Shown: positions 45,184-58,090, counted from the stretch's first letter. The stretch: 64,000 bases of DNA from Anaeramoeba flamelloides (GCA_027625915.1 JANTQA010000033.1:2170001-2234000); one strand, 5' to 3'. The notes: generated from the sequence alone by a model not told the origin. Numbers and translations are program-made.

Positions 45184-45218
45184 TCATTTTTTTTTTTTTT
45201 TTTGAAATTATTTTTTTT
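44590..45218 (+). repeat. Inverted segmental duplication, unit A (contains G-alpha exon 4)
   Basis: From TATTTCAAAACTAAAAACCA in intron 3 through the stop and a T-run to GAAATTATTTTTTT. The reverse complement is at about 57460-58090. The exon part encodes the same 133 residues from the internal ATG, with no nucleotide difference noticed. Beyond both ends the sequences diverge abruptly. Confidence 0.85.
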
Positions 45219-48200
45219 CATTCTTTTTTTTTTTTTTAAACACTTATACATATATATTTATTTTCAAACCCTATTAACTCGTTAAAAAAAACAATAATAA
45301 TAAAAATAATCAATTTTCCAAAATTTTATGATTCTGAAAATGGGTAATCATTCATAACATTCACATATAAGAATTGATTTAGAATAAAAATTTCATTATG
45401 GTTTATAATATTCTTTAAATTAATTTTTTTCTAATTTTTCATATATTTTTTGATTGTTTTTTTTTATTTAAGAGAGGTAAACCTTCTATTTTTTCCCAAA
45501 GGAAAAATTAATAAAAAGCATTTTTAAACTAAAAAGAGGGTGTAGATATGAATTTTTCATTGAATTTAAAAATCAAAGTGTTCAAGTCAATAATTCATAG
45601 AAATAATAAAGTGTTTTTAATATCTACACAGATAGGACAATTTTTTAAACAGGGAAAATAAAAAAAACCACGAATTCCATACGTAGCAACCGCATAGACT
45701 AAAGAGTTTTTTGAAAATTCTTGTTTAATTGCCAAGATTTCTTTATTTATCTCTTTACAACTCAAAAATTTTAAATTATCTAAACTGAAAAAAAAAAAAA
45801 ATTAACCACAGAATTAAAATAATAGAAAGAACCGATTTAATTTATTTGAGTTAGTTCCCAAAAAAAGAAATAATCTTAAAAAATTTTACTTGATTATTTA
45901 TTTTGTTGTTAATTAAATGCTTTTAAAAAATAAAATTTCTGATCGATCATAAAAAACAAAAAAATATATTCAATAATGATGAAGAAAAATAAATTTATAT
46001 GTTTCTATAAATTAAACTATCTGTGTGTTTTCGATGCTGATATTTTCTATTTGTTAGTTAATTGATTTTCCCTTGTTGATATAATTAATAATAATTATTA
46101 TACAACAAAGGATTGTAGTAAAGAAGTAATATTATAATTCTTTTAAAATGAATTTAAAAGAGTAAAAAACTTATTTCTTAAAGTACAGCCACATTTGAAT
46201 TTGTTTCCACAGCGAAATAAAGAACTATTTTTTTTTATTTTGTTATTTTTTTGACTAAAATTGCCACCATATAATATGTCAAAAGTAAATTTCAAAAAAG
46301 TAAATTACAAAAAATGAAATTATTTTTTTTTAACAAAAGATAATAAAGGATTCTATAGAAAATGGCTTTATAGAAATAAAAAATGTGATAATATGAGTCA
46401 AAAAAAATTTTTTTTTAGCACTAAATCCATTAAAAAAAATATTTTGGTAATTTAATTGTCTTGCTCAAAAGATGAAACAGAATCCTTCTGATAAAAATAA
46501 TTTCTGTTCACATTTTAAAAGTTTTAAATTTTGAAAAAAAATAATTTTTTTACAGTGAATATTTTTTTAATTCTAAAAAATCTTTTAGGTGACCAATAAA
46601 AACCATTTTAGTAGAAAAAAGAATGTTTAAAGATTCAAATAAGTTGTTTGGATAATGTAAATGAATACACTCGAAATAAAACTTAAAAAATATCAAAAAA
46701 AGGAAAGTTCATTGAAAAATGTTTTGTTTTTAATAATGTAAAAGTAGTAATAAAGCTTTCTGTTTTTGCTATTTGTATATCCTTAATACCCAATAAAAAT
46801 TCTAAATTAAATAATTTCTTTACACATTAAGACTATTAATTTATTATATTTTACTTTATGAATTAGGAAGTTTATATTGCATTTCAATTGGGGGTGATTC
46901 ATCAAATTAAAGTGTTTTGTATCCAACCACACACAGGAAAATATTGATATGATCTAATTTGGAATTGTTAAAAAATTGAAAAATATAACTTCTTTTCTTG
47001 CTCTATTTTTGAATTTTTTTACTCATTGTTTAAAGCATTTATGGTTTTTAAAATTTTTAAACGGAAAATCCTTTTTTAATTTCTTTATGTAAAAATAATT
47101 GAAAATCAAAATCTTTTCTTGAAGTTTAAACAACAATCCTCTCCGTTAAACGGGAAAACATGGATATACCTTGTTTTCCCACTCTTTTAACAGAACTGTG
47201 TCCTACCTGTGTACTAAATAACTTATAAACCCAAAATAAACCCCTTTGTACATGTCTTTTGCTTTCGGGTAAGGATATATATACATATATAAATATAAAC
47301 TAAATTCCAAAAAATTTGACAAATTTTAAACAGTTGAAAGAATAACAATACAAAACTTTACATTTCAATTTGTAAATAATTTTTATTTTACAAAATATTT
47401 CATTTTTTGCATTTTTTGTTTTTGTTTTCTTTTATTTTTTCCATTTATGTAATCTGTTTTGTTAGTTCTGGGAATTTTTTTCAATGGTTGATAGATAGTT
47501 AGTGTTGAGTTTATTAAATTGGAAAATCACAAATAATTGGTAGATGGTATCTTAGCATTTGATCAATTAACAATTTTTGGCTAAATTTCAACAAATTTAC
47601 CAATATATTTTTTGTTTCACTTATTTCATTATTTTGGATACACCATTTTTTTTTTTTCGATTTTTTTGTGTTTCTGTTATTTTGATGAAAATGATTACTT
47701 ATCAAAACATTAATACTATCTTTCTTAAATGTGGTTTTATATTAAGTTTGGAAAAAGTAAATAATTTAAACTCTTTTTTCCCTATTTTTGGTTTTGGGAG
47801 TTTACAAATTTTGGGAATGGGGTTTATTTACACACACACGCGCACGCGCATATATATATATTAGAAATAAAATATTGGAGAGAAAAAATCCAATTTTTGT
47901 ATATTTTTTCAAAAATAATATTAAATAACATTTAAGAAAAACGGTATTAATCTTTTGATATGTAATCTTTTTTAGTAAAATAATAGAAACACAAAAAAAA
48001 AAACAAAAAAAATAATAACTCGTGTTTAAAAATCATTAAAAGAGAGTTTCAAATAATTGTATACTAAATTTGTTGAAATGTCACAAACAATTATTGATCG
48101 ATTCAATGATAATAAAAATCAACCAATTGTATCTAGTTTTTCTATTTGACTAAACTCAACACATATCTGCTATCAATCATTGATATGAAAAAAATTTCCC

Positions 48201-50106
48201 GATCTAATGAAATAGTAACCATTATTTACAAAAAAGAAAGAATAAAAAAAAAAGAAAAATACAAAAAATAAAATAGTTTGTAAAATCAAAATTATTTCAA
48301 AATTGAAAGGAAAAGTGTTGTATTGCGATTCTTTCAATTATATTAAATGTGCCCAAAATTTAGGAGTTTACTTTGCCTCCACCAGCATGCCAATAAAATG
48401 CTTGAAAAAAAAATAATTATTGTATTTTAACAAAGTCTCTAAATAATTTGGTTTAAAAAAGTGTATGATACTTTTTGGACTTGGTGAAGAATGGTAGTCG
48501 TTTTGCATACCACAATGATACTTTTTTGATCCATTGTCGTTCGAAAAAAAAAAATCAAAAAATGTTTAGTATATCTCTTTTTAAAGTTCTTTAGACTGTT
48601 GACAAAATTATCTGTAGAGAAAAGTTTAATATTTGTTTCAAAATAAACATGTTTTTTTTTTTTGTTATGGAAGACCTATATATTGGCCGATCAAACAAAC
48701 TGACAATAATACCTCCGTAAAAATGATATTTCTTTCTTAAACTTCTACTATTAAAAATGAAATTCGAGAAATTAATGATCAAATTGTTCCATTTTTCTCA
48801 ATAATTGAGAATTCATTTTTTGAAGAATATTTTGATCAAAAATTTTTATCATCAAAAAAACCATAAATTCTTTAAAAAAACAAGAAATTTTACGAAAAAA
48901 TTTGAACAAATTTTATTCCTAATTTAAATATTACTTGGAATATCAAGGAATTAACTCTCAAAATCGATTTGAACTTAGGTATACTATGGAGTGGTAAATT
49001 ATATGTACCATTATAAAAAGAAGAAAAAAAATCACAGATTTTATTTGGTAAAACGGGCAAGAGACTTTTTCTAAGACAATTTTTTAACAGAACGAAATGA
49101 AAAACTATTTATTTAAAACTTTCAATATAAGATTTTATGAACTATAACTAATACTAATAATTGTCTTTTATATTGTAGGTACCGAATTTGTCATGTGTGT
49201 TCGTCCTTAATAACATAGCATTTCTAAAGTAAAAAAACTTGGGGATAAAGATGAAAATTTTAAGATCTCTGGAGTACTTGATTCACATTGAGTTAATTTC
49301 TTAAAACGAAAAATAGTAGAGGTGCGAAAAAGAATTCTGGAAAATTAATTTTTGTGTGATCAGTTGAAAAATTATTTTTGTATTTAAAAAAAAAGCTAAT
49401 TTACTGTTTAAAAAACAGTAAAGTTAAAAGTTTTCCAAAATTAAAAGTAAAACTGTTATTCGGCTTTAATAAAACGATCTAAATTACTTAATGAAAATTT
49501 ATCAACATCACTCTTTTCTCTTCTGAGGTTGGGAAACAAAACAATTACTTGTTCAAAAAAAAAAATCAACATGTGAAAATGTCACCACTACAAAAAGAGT
49601 CGAATATTCTAGAGAGGGAGTATGTTTTTGAATGAATTAACAATATTGTTGTCGAAATACTAACAACTGATTCCTTATTGTTAATGTCTTTTTCAATCTG
49701 TGATGGGTTATTCAGAACAAAAAAAGTCAACTGTGGTGCAAGTAACAAACCAAATTTAATCGACAGCACCAATAACACCGTACATTGCTTTCAACATAAA
49801 GTAAAAAAACCAATAGTAAATTTTGCCTTTTATATTTTTTTCAAATGAGAAAGAGTGAAAAAGGAAAAAATTGGACTTGAAAAACCAAACTGAAATAAAA
49901 GAAGTACACGCCATTTCTTTGAAAATTAAAAACAGAAAAGGAGAAATCCAAAAAACATTTTCATAATATTTGACCCTAATTAAAATTAAATTTTCTTAAA
50001 TACATTTTTCCTCTTTCAAGTAAATTTTAATTATTTTTAACAACAAATTGAAACTATTCACGGCACTAATAAAATTGTAGTACAACTACAACAAAACCAA
50101 ATACAA
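45219..50106. other. Intergenic between G-alpha and the J-protein gene
   Basis: 4.9 kb, AT-rich. Holds a CA/CG/TA microsatellite at about 47830-47862. Possible decayed coding-like stretches lie at about 48300-48400 (YIKCAQNLGVYF, reminiscent of the LINE KYLGIYF block) and at 48720-49320 (for example KVKKLGDKDENFKISG). No intact gene or RNA recognised. Confidence 0.35.
47830..47862. repeat. CA/CG/TA microsatellite
   Basis: ACACACACACGCGCACGCGC followed by a TA run; a compound dinucleotide tract. Confidence 0.85.
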
Positions 50107-51111
50107 ATGAACCATTACCAACAATTAAATCTTTCACAACACGCAACTCGGGAAGAAATTAAAAGTGCTTATAAAAAAATGGCACTGCTATACCACCCAG
50201 ACAAAGTGTCCGAAGACAAAAAATCGCAAGCTGTTGAAATCTTTTCAAAGGCGAACGAAGCGTACCATATCCTTTCTGATCAAGAACTGCGAAAGAAATA
50301 TGATCACAGTTTACGGATGCAAAAAACAAATACAAATTCTGCGCGATTTTTTGAAATGATGACAAAAACGAAGAAAAAAACAACCCACCAGACAAAAATC
50401 AAAATCCCAAACAGACCTTTCAAAACACCAGTAAAAATCCGGTTCCCACTCTCGCATTCCTATACACACCACTCATACTCTTCAATGCATCAACAAACCA
50501 AGCCAAAGTTACAAAAATACAACACTTTTCCGTTCATCAAGAAACAATTGAAGCCAACCAAAAAAACCTTTCTGTTCACTTTAGAGCAAGCCTACCATGG
50601 CTCAAACCAAATTCTAAAATTTGAAAGGATTTATTATGATCAAAAAAACTATGTTCTCAAAAAAAAAAAAACCAAAATTAAGTTTATGATCCCGAAAGGC
50701 GCTAAGGATGGCCAACAATTCACATTCGAACGGAAAGGTAACAAAAAAGAGGGTTACCAAACAGCAGATTTGGTGATAGCAATCCGCGTAATGAAGCATA
50801 ATACTTTCAAAAGAAAAGGAGACGATCTTTACATTACAAAAACAATTTCTTTAAGGCAATCTCTTTCCTCTTTTAAATTTCAATTCCAATTATTAAATAA
50901 GAAAATGTTGAATTTGAAATTTGGGTCTGACGAATCAATCGTTGAGCCTGGTAAACAATTGGTCTTAAAGGGTCTTGGGATGCCCAAATTCAATAATTCT
51001 TCACAATTCGGCAATTTGACCATCACTTTTGACGTTCAATTCCCAAAGACCCTTTCCTTCAAGCAAAAAGAAATGCTAAATAATACATTTTCTTCTTCAA
51101 AGAAGAATTGA
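50107..51111 (+). CDS. J-domain co-chaperone (DnaJ/Hsp40), class II-like, 334 aa
   Basis: Single exon from ATG 50107. A J domain fills residues 1-70 (YQQLNLSQHATREEIKSAYK, the HPD tripeptide in YHPDKVS, ANEAYHILSDQELRKKYD). HPD is the motif that stimulates Hsp70 ATPase. Instead of the usual Gly/Phe-rich linker there is a Lys/Thr/His/Ser-rich stretch (about 80-155). No zinc-finger CxxCxGxG repeats are present, so it is not class I. The C-terminal peptide-binding domains follow: TFLFTLEQAYHGSNQILKF, IPKGAKDGQQFTFERKG, RVMKHNTFKRKGDDLYI, VEPGKQLVLKGLGMP and FDVQFPKTLSFKQKEMLN, as in DNAJB1/Sis1. Cytosolic by default, since no signal peptide or anchor is seen. It has a poly-A run of 13 bases within the frame, without breakage. 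Confidence 0.92.
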   Translation: MNHYQQLNLSQHATREEIKSAYKKMALLYHPDKVSEDKKSQAVEIFSKANEAYHILSDQELRKKYDHSLRMQKTNTNSARFFEMMTKTKKKTTHQTKIKIPNRPFKTPVKIRFPLSHSYTHHSYSSMHQQTKPKLQKYNTFPFIKKQLKPTKKTFLFTLEQAYHGSNQILKFERIYYDQKNYVLKKKKTKIKFMIPKGAKDGQQFTFERKGNKKEGYQTADLVIAIRVMKHNTFKRKGDDLYITKTISLRQSLSSFKFQFQLLNKKMLNLKFGSDESIVEPGKQLVLKGLGMPKFNNSSQFGNLTITFDVQFPKTLSFKQKEMLNNTFSSSKKN

Positions 51112-52840
51112 ATGTATTGTTTTGGTTGTATATTATGAATTTTTGTGTTTTTTTTTTTTTAATTTTTTTTTTATTCTTATAAAGACTAAAAAATGTTAGA
51201 TTAATTACTATCCAAAATGTATCTATCAAAAATTATATATACCTTTACTCTTTTTTATGATGATTTCTTTTGGTTAGTTTTTCTAAACAATTAATAAATA
51301 AAGTATTTAATAATTTCATTTCAAGTTTTATTACACAATAACATAATTTGCATTGTTTGTGAAATTTCAATTATTTTTTCCAATCTTAAGTGTGTGCTTT
51401 AACATCGAGAATTGATGTAGTTTTTTTAGGGTTTACCATTTAGTATACGTTGACACCGAAAAGTTAATTAAAATAGACACAAAATCAATTTTTGAATGTT
51501 TACTAAAAAACCTTAAACATTTTTGACTGGTTTTTAATATTGGTAAAAATAATATCTTCTGAAATTCCTTTAATAAAAAAGCAATTTTATTTTTTCCTTA
51601 AAATTGGAGAGGTGTAATATCAAAATCAAGAATCTTCAGTTTGTTAGAACAACTCAAAGTTATCGACTGTTTTTTATCTCCATTAAAATGTGATATTGTT
51701 TTAATCCAAAGGTGTACTTTTCTTTAAACGATTGAAAAAAGTCAAATAGAGATTATCAAAAGAAAAGCAAGAACAATATTTTTAAGATTGATAAAACCCA
51801 AATAAATCTAAAAAAAAAAAAAAAAAAGTTCAACAGTTAAGTACTAAAATAATAGCATTTAATTAACTTTTTTTTTTTTCATTTTTCCACTTGAACTATT
51901 TTATTCATCATTTTTTTTTGATAGTTTTTACGAAAAAAATATTATTTTATGATCTTGCAAATTTTTTTTTTCATGTGGATAACTATTCAAAAAAATCGAT
52001 TAAAATTATCAATTTTATCGATTTAAAGTTGTATTTTCAACTGATCGAAATCAATCAATGAATTCAAAGAATTTTTTGTTGTTATTTGAAAGGGGAAATT
52101 TTTTGAAAAAAAATTAAAATAATTTGTTTGATTTAAAGTGCTTATATTAAAATTATATAATGATTTTTCTACAAATACTTTTCAAGTGTTTTGGAAAAGT
52201 GTTTATAGAATTATTTGTCATTATTTTCTTTTTAATAAGACATAAGAAAAAGAGAAAAAAATAAAAATGAAAAGTATAAAAATAATATCTGAAGAATAAC
52301 CATATCTTAAAATTAAAGTTTTAATAAGTTAGAAAGAGGAAAATTGATTTATTATATCACATGATCAAAATTTAAAACCTTGATGCTAACCATTAAAGAA
52401 AAAACTCACACAAAAAACAAAACCAATTTAAATTTATTTGTTAATTTATTCTATAATAAAATTGATTTCAGTAAAAAAGAAGAAAAAAAACTATTATTTT
52501 TCTTATTATATGTTTATTTTTAAAGTATTTCCATTGTGATATCTGTTGTATTCTTTACAATAATTATACACAATGAAACAACAACATTATAACAGTTTGT
52601 TAACTTTAATGAAACCTTATTCAGGTTCTCCAATTATCACTAATTCAAAATAAAATGATAACGATCTCATTTTTAGTTTAGAATAAAATTCAAGCAGTAT
52701 CAGAGGAAAAGAAATGTTAATAAAATTTTAATGATTTATTTCAAATTATTCTTATTAAAAAAATCATTTCAAATCTTAAAAAATTTACGTCAATTAAAGA
52801 GTATTAGATATATCTAGAAAAAAGTTTGTAAGAATATTGG
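51112..52840. other. Intergenic, nothing recognised
   Basis: AT-rich sequence downstream of the J-protein gene. No gene, RNA or repeat family identified. Confidence 0.35.
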
Positions 52841-53031
52841 TAGTGACGCTTTTAAGGCATGAACTTGAACGAAATCCAAGGCACAATAAAAATCTCAAAT
52901 TAACGCACAAAATCCAGATTATAGTAAAATAATTTGTAAATAAAAAATACAAATTTTGTGCCTTAATTTGAGATTTTTTTGTATCTTAAATTTTGTTGAA
53001 AGTGTGTACCTTAAATTTGAAACTGGCTGTA
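52841..53031. mobile_element. Palindromic MITE, family M1, copy 3
   Basis: TAGTGACGCTTTTAAGGCAT at the left pairs with TTAAATTTGAAACTGGCTGTA at the right after divergence. Inner blocks AAATCTCAAATTAACGCACA and TTGTGCCTTAATTTGAGATT are conserved with copy 1. More decayed than copies 1 and 2. Confidence 0.8.
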
Positions 53032-53271
53032 TCATACAATTGGTTTTGTAAAAAATGTTGTTCAGAAACTAATTTTTGAATGTTAGTAGCTATTTATGAA
53101 TACGAAATAAAAAATAAAACTCATAATATTTTATGAAAAATGTAAATTTATCATCAAAAATTCTCAATTCTCGAATAGTCTTAGATTAAGATTATTTAAA
53201 GTAGTCATTTTATCCGAATTTTATTATGAGTTGAAAATTTTCAAATACTCAAATAATGAATTAAAAACATT
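53032..53271. other. Spacer between MITE copies 3 and 4
   Basis: 240 bases, AT-rich, nothing recognised. Confidence 0.4.
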
Positions 53272-53474
53272 CAGTGGGCTTGTCATTTAAAGCACAAATG
53301 TTCGACGAAATTTAAGGAAAAAAAAAATCTCAAATTAAGGCACAAAATTTGTAATATTTTTTTGGTATATATTTACACACTGTATTTTATTAGAATTTGA
53401 CTTTTATGCATTAATTTAAGCATTTTTACACCTAAATTTTGTTTAAAGTTTGTTCCTTAAAAGTGGGACTAACT
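53272..53474. mobile_element. Palindromic MITE, family M1, copy 4
   Basis: CAGTGGGCTTGTCATTTAAA to CCTTAAAAGTGGGACTAACT, with inner TCTCAAATTAAGGCACAAAA. It is the most degenerate of the four, and its right inner arm has lost most pairing. It lies 240 bases from copy 3 in the same neighbourhood. Confidence 0.7.
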
Positions 53475-53749
53475 CTAAACATTGGAATTAATCCAATACT
53501 ACAACTAAAATAAAAAGTACAAAAAGATGCCAATAGATAGTATTTGTGATGAAGGTGGAGTTAATATTATTAGCATAAGTATAAAATAAAAGAAAGTTCC
53601 AACTTTTTGAAAAAAAAAACAATTGAATTTGTGGTAATGACTTTACTTTTTAAAATAATTATTTTTGAGACTTTTGCTGAGAAAATATTGATTTAAATTA
53701 GAAACAAATAAAATATATTGAAGAAATTACAATACAGATACTAAGATGT

Positions 53750-54060
53750 AAAACAAAGATTCTGTAAATTTATTAAAAAATCTCTAAATAATAATAAATG
53801 CTCGATGACTGGGAAAAATATTTTAGACAATTCTGAATTAATAAGTATAAACAAGATTTAAAAAACAATACTATCTTAATCTAAAAAAAGTAACATTCCA
53901 GAAATTTAGATCTTTAAAAAATGTTTAATTAGATATTCTTACTTAACAAACGACAATAATTGTAAATTGTTTTACTTGTGTTTTAAAATCAAAAATCCCA
54001 AAAATATTTTATTTTTTAGATCATTTCTTAGTGGTTTCCTATTACGGAAGTAAAAGAAAA
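53750..54060 (+). mobile_element. LINE remnant, copy 4 (C-terminal end)
   Basis: Pieces such as FQKFRSLKNV, then LDILT, CKLFYLCFKIKNPKNILFF and RSFLSG parallel the end of LINE copy 1 (LRNYTNYLNRYSYFMDKNKS, FFQLCKINKDL, HFLWNCPSY). Similarity is weak but collinear. Highly decayed. Confidence 0.45.
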
Positions 54061-54642
54061 GATTTGAAAGTAATTCTCAAATAATAAAAAAAGAAAAAAC
54101 AATCAAAAATTACCAATACAATAAACAAAAAAGATAATATCTATATCATTTATATAACTAATAATGATGAATTTCATGAATCATCAAATGATTTTTTCAT
54201 TTGTTATCTAGGATTAAGATCTATTCTGAAGTCATAAAAAACATCATTACACAATTACTATCCCCCTTCTCTCTATTCATTTTTTTTTTTCTTTTTTAAT
54301 GATAATATTGTTTTTATACGCCCCTTTTAACCCCAAATATCCCAATTGCTTCTTTTAAAAAATTATAATTAAATTCTTATGAAAGGAATCTAAGATATAG
54401 AATCTGTAAAAAAATTATCTTAGAAAGAAATTTTTATAATTTAAAATGACATCTGAATATCCGCATACGAAAATAACAAGAAAAAATTATAAACATTTGA
54501 AAATTTTTTCTTGGTTCTTATGATTTTATTCTTGTTTAAATAAAAATTTTGTCAATAAAAAAAATTTTTTCTGTTTTGAAATGTATGTCTACATTCCAAA
54601 AATTATTAGTTTTTATGATTAATATAAATCATTCTTCTCGTT

Positions 54643-54669
54643 TTTTTTTTTTTTTTTTTTTTTTTTTTT
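54643..54669. repeat. Long T homopolymer
   Basis: About 27 consecutive T, followed by GTGCCCAGG. That junction resembles the GTGCC-AGG entry of family P hairpins, but no hairpin follows. Confidence 0.8.
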
Positions 54670-55275
54670 GTGCCCAGGTATTGTCTAAAATACTATATTA
54701 AATTATTTATTCATAACAAAAGATATTTAGACATCACATAGTAAATTGGTTTTATATATTGATCCCCATTTAATTGTAATATATAGAATGGGGATTTATA
54801 TCATTTAAAAATAAAAAAAAATTATAAATTAAATTTTTGAAACAGTAATCTTTTTTTCATTGTAAAATTTGGATATTTTTTCAACAAGATTTTTTTTTTA
54901 TTTTATTAATTTGGATAACATTTTGAGTCAGAGTATTAATAGATTTTTTTTTAATTTTTACTATTTTTTGATTTTTTACTTTTTAAAAATCTATTTAAAA
55001 AATAAAAAATATTATTGAATAAGATGATATCGATCAATAATTATTTTACAAGATTAGGATTAATTTAGATAGAAAAAAACAATTTTTTAAAAGAAGTTTT
55101 TCAAATTATTACTAAAAATGAAATTCAAAGATAGATATTTCGTTTTGAAGAAAAATTTATCATCTTTGAATAATATTAAAAAGTTATATAATATAATTTT
55201 TTTTAAAAAAATAGTTTTGATTACTTTATATATTAAAAGGTTTTCTTGATTATCTAATTCTAATTTATTCTTTTT

Positions 55276-55278
<3 letters not shown>

Positions 55279-55316
<38 letters not shown>
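55279..55316. repeat. AT microsatellite
   Basis: About 19 uninterrupted AT units. Confidence 0.95.
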
Positions 55317-55318
<2 letters not shown>

Positions 55319-57459
55319 CTTTTACTAAGTATTTTATATTGCTTAAATTGATGTTACAGAAAATTATTCATATTAAACTTTTAATTTTGAACTAAAGAAA
55401 TATATTACATTTTTCTCTTGATTCAATAAATCTTAATATTTTTTAAAAAAAAGAGAATATTTCTCATTAATATATTTATTTTTTTATTAGAAAATAAACA
55501 ATTTGTTATATTTTTATTATTAATCAATTAATTTATTATATTCTAAATTACTATTATTTTTATTAAATTTCTAATTTTTTTTAAAAAAAATAAAAAATAA
55601 ATGTTTTTTTAAATGTATAAATGGATAATTATTTTCATTTACCAATATCAAATAAAAAAAAATAACAAAATTACTTTATCTTGTAATTATTTTGACTTTT
55701 TATTATAATTGAAATCTGTATTAAAGATAAATTAGTAAATGAATATATAAACATAAAAATATAATTTTCAATATTTTACTCGAAACTAAATGAAATTTTG
55801 GTCAATCATGGGTACTAGGATATTTATATTAAATACAGATGTAATTTCCAGACTCAAAGATTTTAATTTTCCATTAAAAGTTGTTTAGTATTTATTAAAC
55901 CCTGTTAATGTTTCTATGGATTATTTACTTGAACTCTTTCTTTTTAATAGAATGGAATTATTTATTAAAATCTTATATATTTAAAAATATTTTTGAAAAT
56001 ATTTTTAGTGAAGTTAAAAATAAAAAATTTACTCTAAAATTAAATTAATCAGAAAATAATTATTAAAATAATAATAATAGTCTAAAAAAATGATAATTTG
56101 AAGAAAGAGGATATTTTGAAAATCTCTGAATACTTAATATTATTTTTTCCCCAAAAATAAAGTAAAATAAAGAACAATAATTACGATATTTATTTACCCT
56201 ACACTTAATATTATTGTTTGATGTGTAAAAATAATCAATTATTACAGAGATAAACAGCAATTGACCTATCAAAAGAGTAAAGGGGTTTTACAAATTCAAT
56301 CCATGTTACGCGATATACTATGATTAATTGTCAATAAACCTAACAGTAAAAAAAAAAAAAATGATGAAATATTAAATCCCAACCCGCTCTATGACTCAAC
56401 TAATTCTTATTTCATAATTAAATTTTATAATATCAATATAAAATATATAATAAAAACAAAACAAGACTCAAATGATAATTATATTTGTAGTCGAACCAGC
56501 TTCTTTTTTGCTTCTTTTTTCTTTTGTGGGTGAACTATACTTTAGATGAAAAAAAAAAAAAAAAACAATAACAATTAATCAAAAAACAGTTCCCCATAGT
56601 TTTAATCATCAAATCTTCTTAATTAAATTGGGGTTATTAGAAAACCAAACCCATTCTAGTTAATAACAATTTATAATTTAAAATTCAAGATATCTATTCA
56701 AGACAAAAAATCTAATATTTGCTAAAACAAAATAAGTTTTTCATCTTCTCTTGTAAAATTCAATTTCACAATTTTTATTTTCATTTTTCCTCAAGAATTT
56801 TATCCCAATAATTATCAGAAGCAGTTAAAAGTTATCATTTTCACGAGATCCTTACATATTTAAAAAAGGCCACATTCTCATAAAAATATTCATTACAAAA
56901 ATTTAAATAATTGTTTGTTAACTTGTAATCAATATTTCCAATTTTCAAAAATACCATACTCTATTTTCAATAATAAAACAAAACAATCAAAAATAATTTC
57001 TAAGAAAACAAGATAATTAGGATTGTGAAATCTATTTTTTTAGATAATCCCAAAATTTTTAACGTATGAAAAGCGATCCTAGACATTGATCAAATACATG
57101 ACAAATTCTTAGTACAAGTATCATCAATCATTTTTTGTATTTAAAATCTCAATATAGTAAAGTTATTGATTAATTAAGGTACCCAAAAAAATTTTTTTTC
57201 TTCTTATCTTCTAGCAATTAATATTCTTAAAGAGCAAAAATGATAAATAAAAAATTTGAATTTTGTTTTTTTTTTTTGTAAAGTCAATAAAGCTGAAGTA
57301 TATATTTGAATGTTGTACGAAGAATATTCAAAAACACAATAAAGAAATTAAATAATCAATTTTTGAAAATGTAGTAAAAAATAAATAGAATTAAATAAAA
57401 AAAAAAAAAAAAGAAAAATAACAAGATGCAAATTGAAAAAAAAATAAGAAAAATATAAA

Positions 57460-58090
57460 TTCAAAAAAATAATTTCAAAAAAAAAAAAAAAAAAAATGAT
57501 TAAATCATTCCAACATCTTTAACATTTCGTCTTAAAATTGCATCTTTAACAGAGTCAAAGGCATGTTGCATGTTTTCTGTGTCGGTTGCGCATGTGAAAT
57601 GAACAGTCACATCTTTGTCTGGGTTTCTGTTCAGTGAAAGGAATTTTTCTCGAAGATATTCAGATGCATTATCAAAGTCGCATCCTCCTTCGTAATCTTT
57701 GAAGCACACATTAAGATCAACAGTTTTGATTTTGTTTCTAAACAAATCTGCTTTGTTTAAAAAGAGGCAAATTGAAGTGTCAGTAAACCATCTTGAATTA
57801 CAAATTTCTTCAAACAGCATCAGTGCTTCAGTCATTCTGTTTTTCGTGCTATCTTCAAATAAGCTCTGATCATATTCACTTAAAGATGCACAAAAGATCA
57901 CAACAGTGACACCTGAGAAGCAATGAATCCATTTCTTTCTTTCGTTTCTTTGTCCACCAACATCAAATAGACTTTTGAATTTTTGTTTTGTGTTTTTTTT
58001 TTTTTATTTATTTTTTATTCAAAATAATAGAACAAGTATTTAGATGATGGGATATTTTAGTAATTGGTTTTTAGTTTTGAAATATTTTTT
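57460..58090 (-). pseudogene. Inverted duplicate of G-alpha exon 4 with adjoining intron (orphan fragment)
   Basis: On the minus strand it encodes the C-terminal part of G-alpha from LFDVGGQR through NKADL and TCATDT to DVGMI and a stop at 57500. This is identical in amino acids to 44712-45183. About 120 bases of intron 3 precede it, including the acceptor, so it is a DNA-level copy rather than a retrocopy. Copied 3' sequence ends a few bases past the T-run. No G-alpha exons 1-3 were found on this strand between 58.1 and 64 kb, so by itself it lacks the P-loop and switch I. Differences are confined to homopolymer lengths. Recent duplication, gene conversion, or a misassembly are all possible. 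Confidence 0.8.

Larger units (their letters stand above)
54061..57459. other. Intergenic, low complexity
   Basis: 3.4 kb of very AT-rich sequence with a T-run of about 27 at 54643-54669 and a TA microsatellite at 55279-55316. No gene, RNA or transposon signature recognised. Confidence 0.4.

Noticed and set aside
57500-58090. A second complete G-alpha gene on the minus strand
   Set aside because: Only the last exon and part of intron 3 are present; no exon with GAGESGKS or RVRTTG was found on that strand up to 64 kb.
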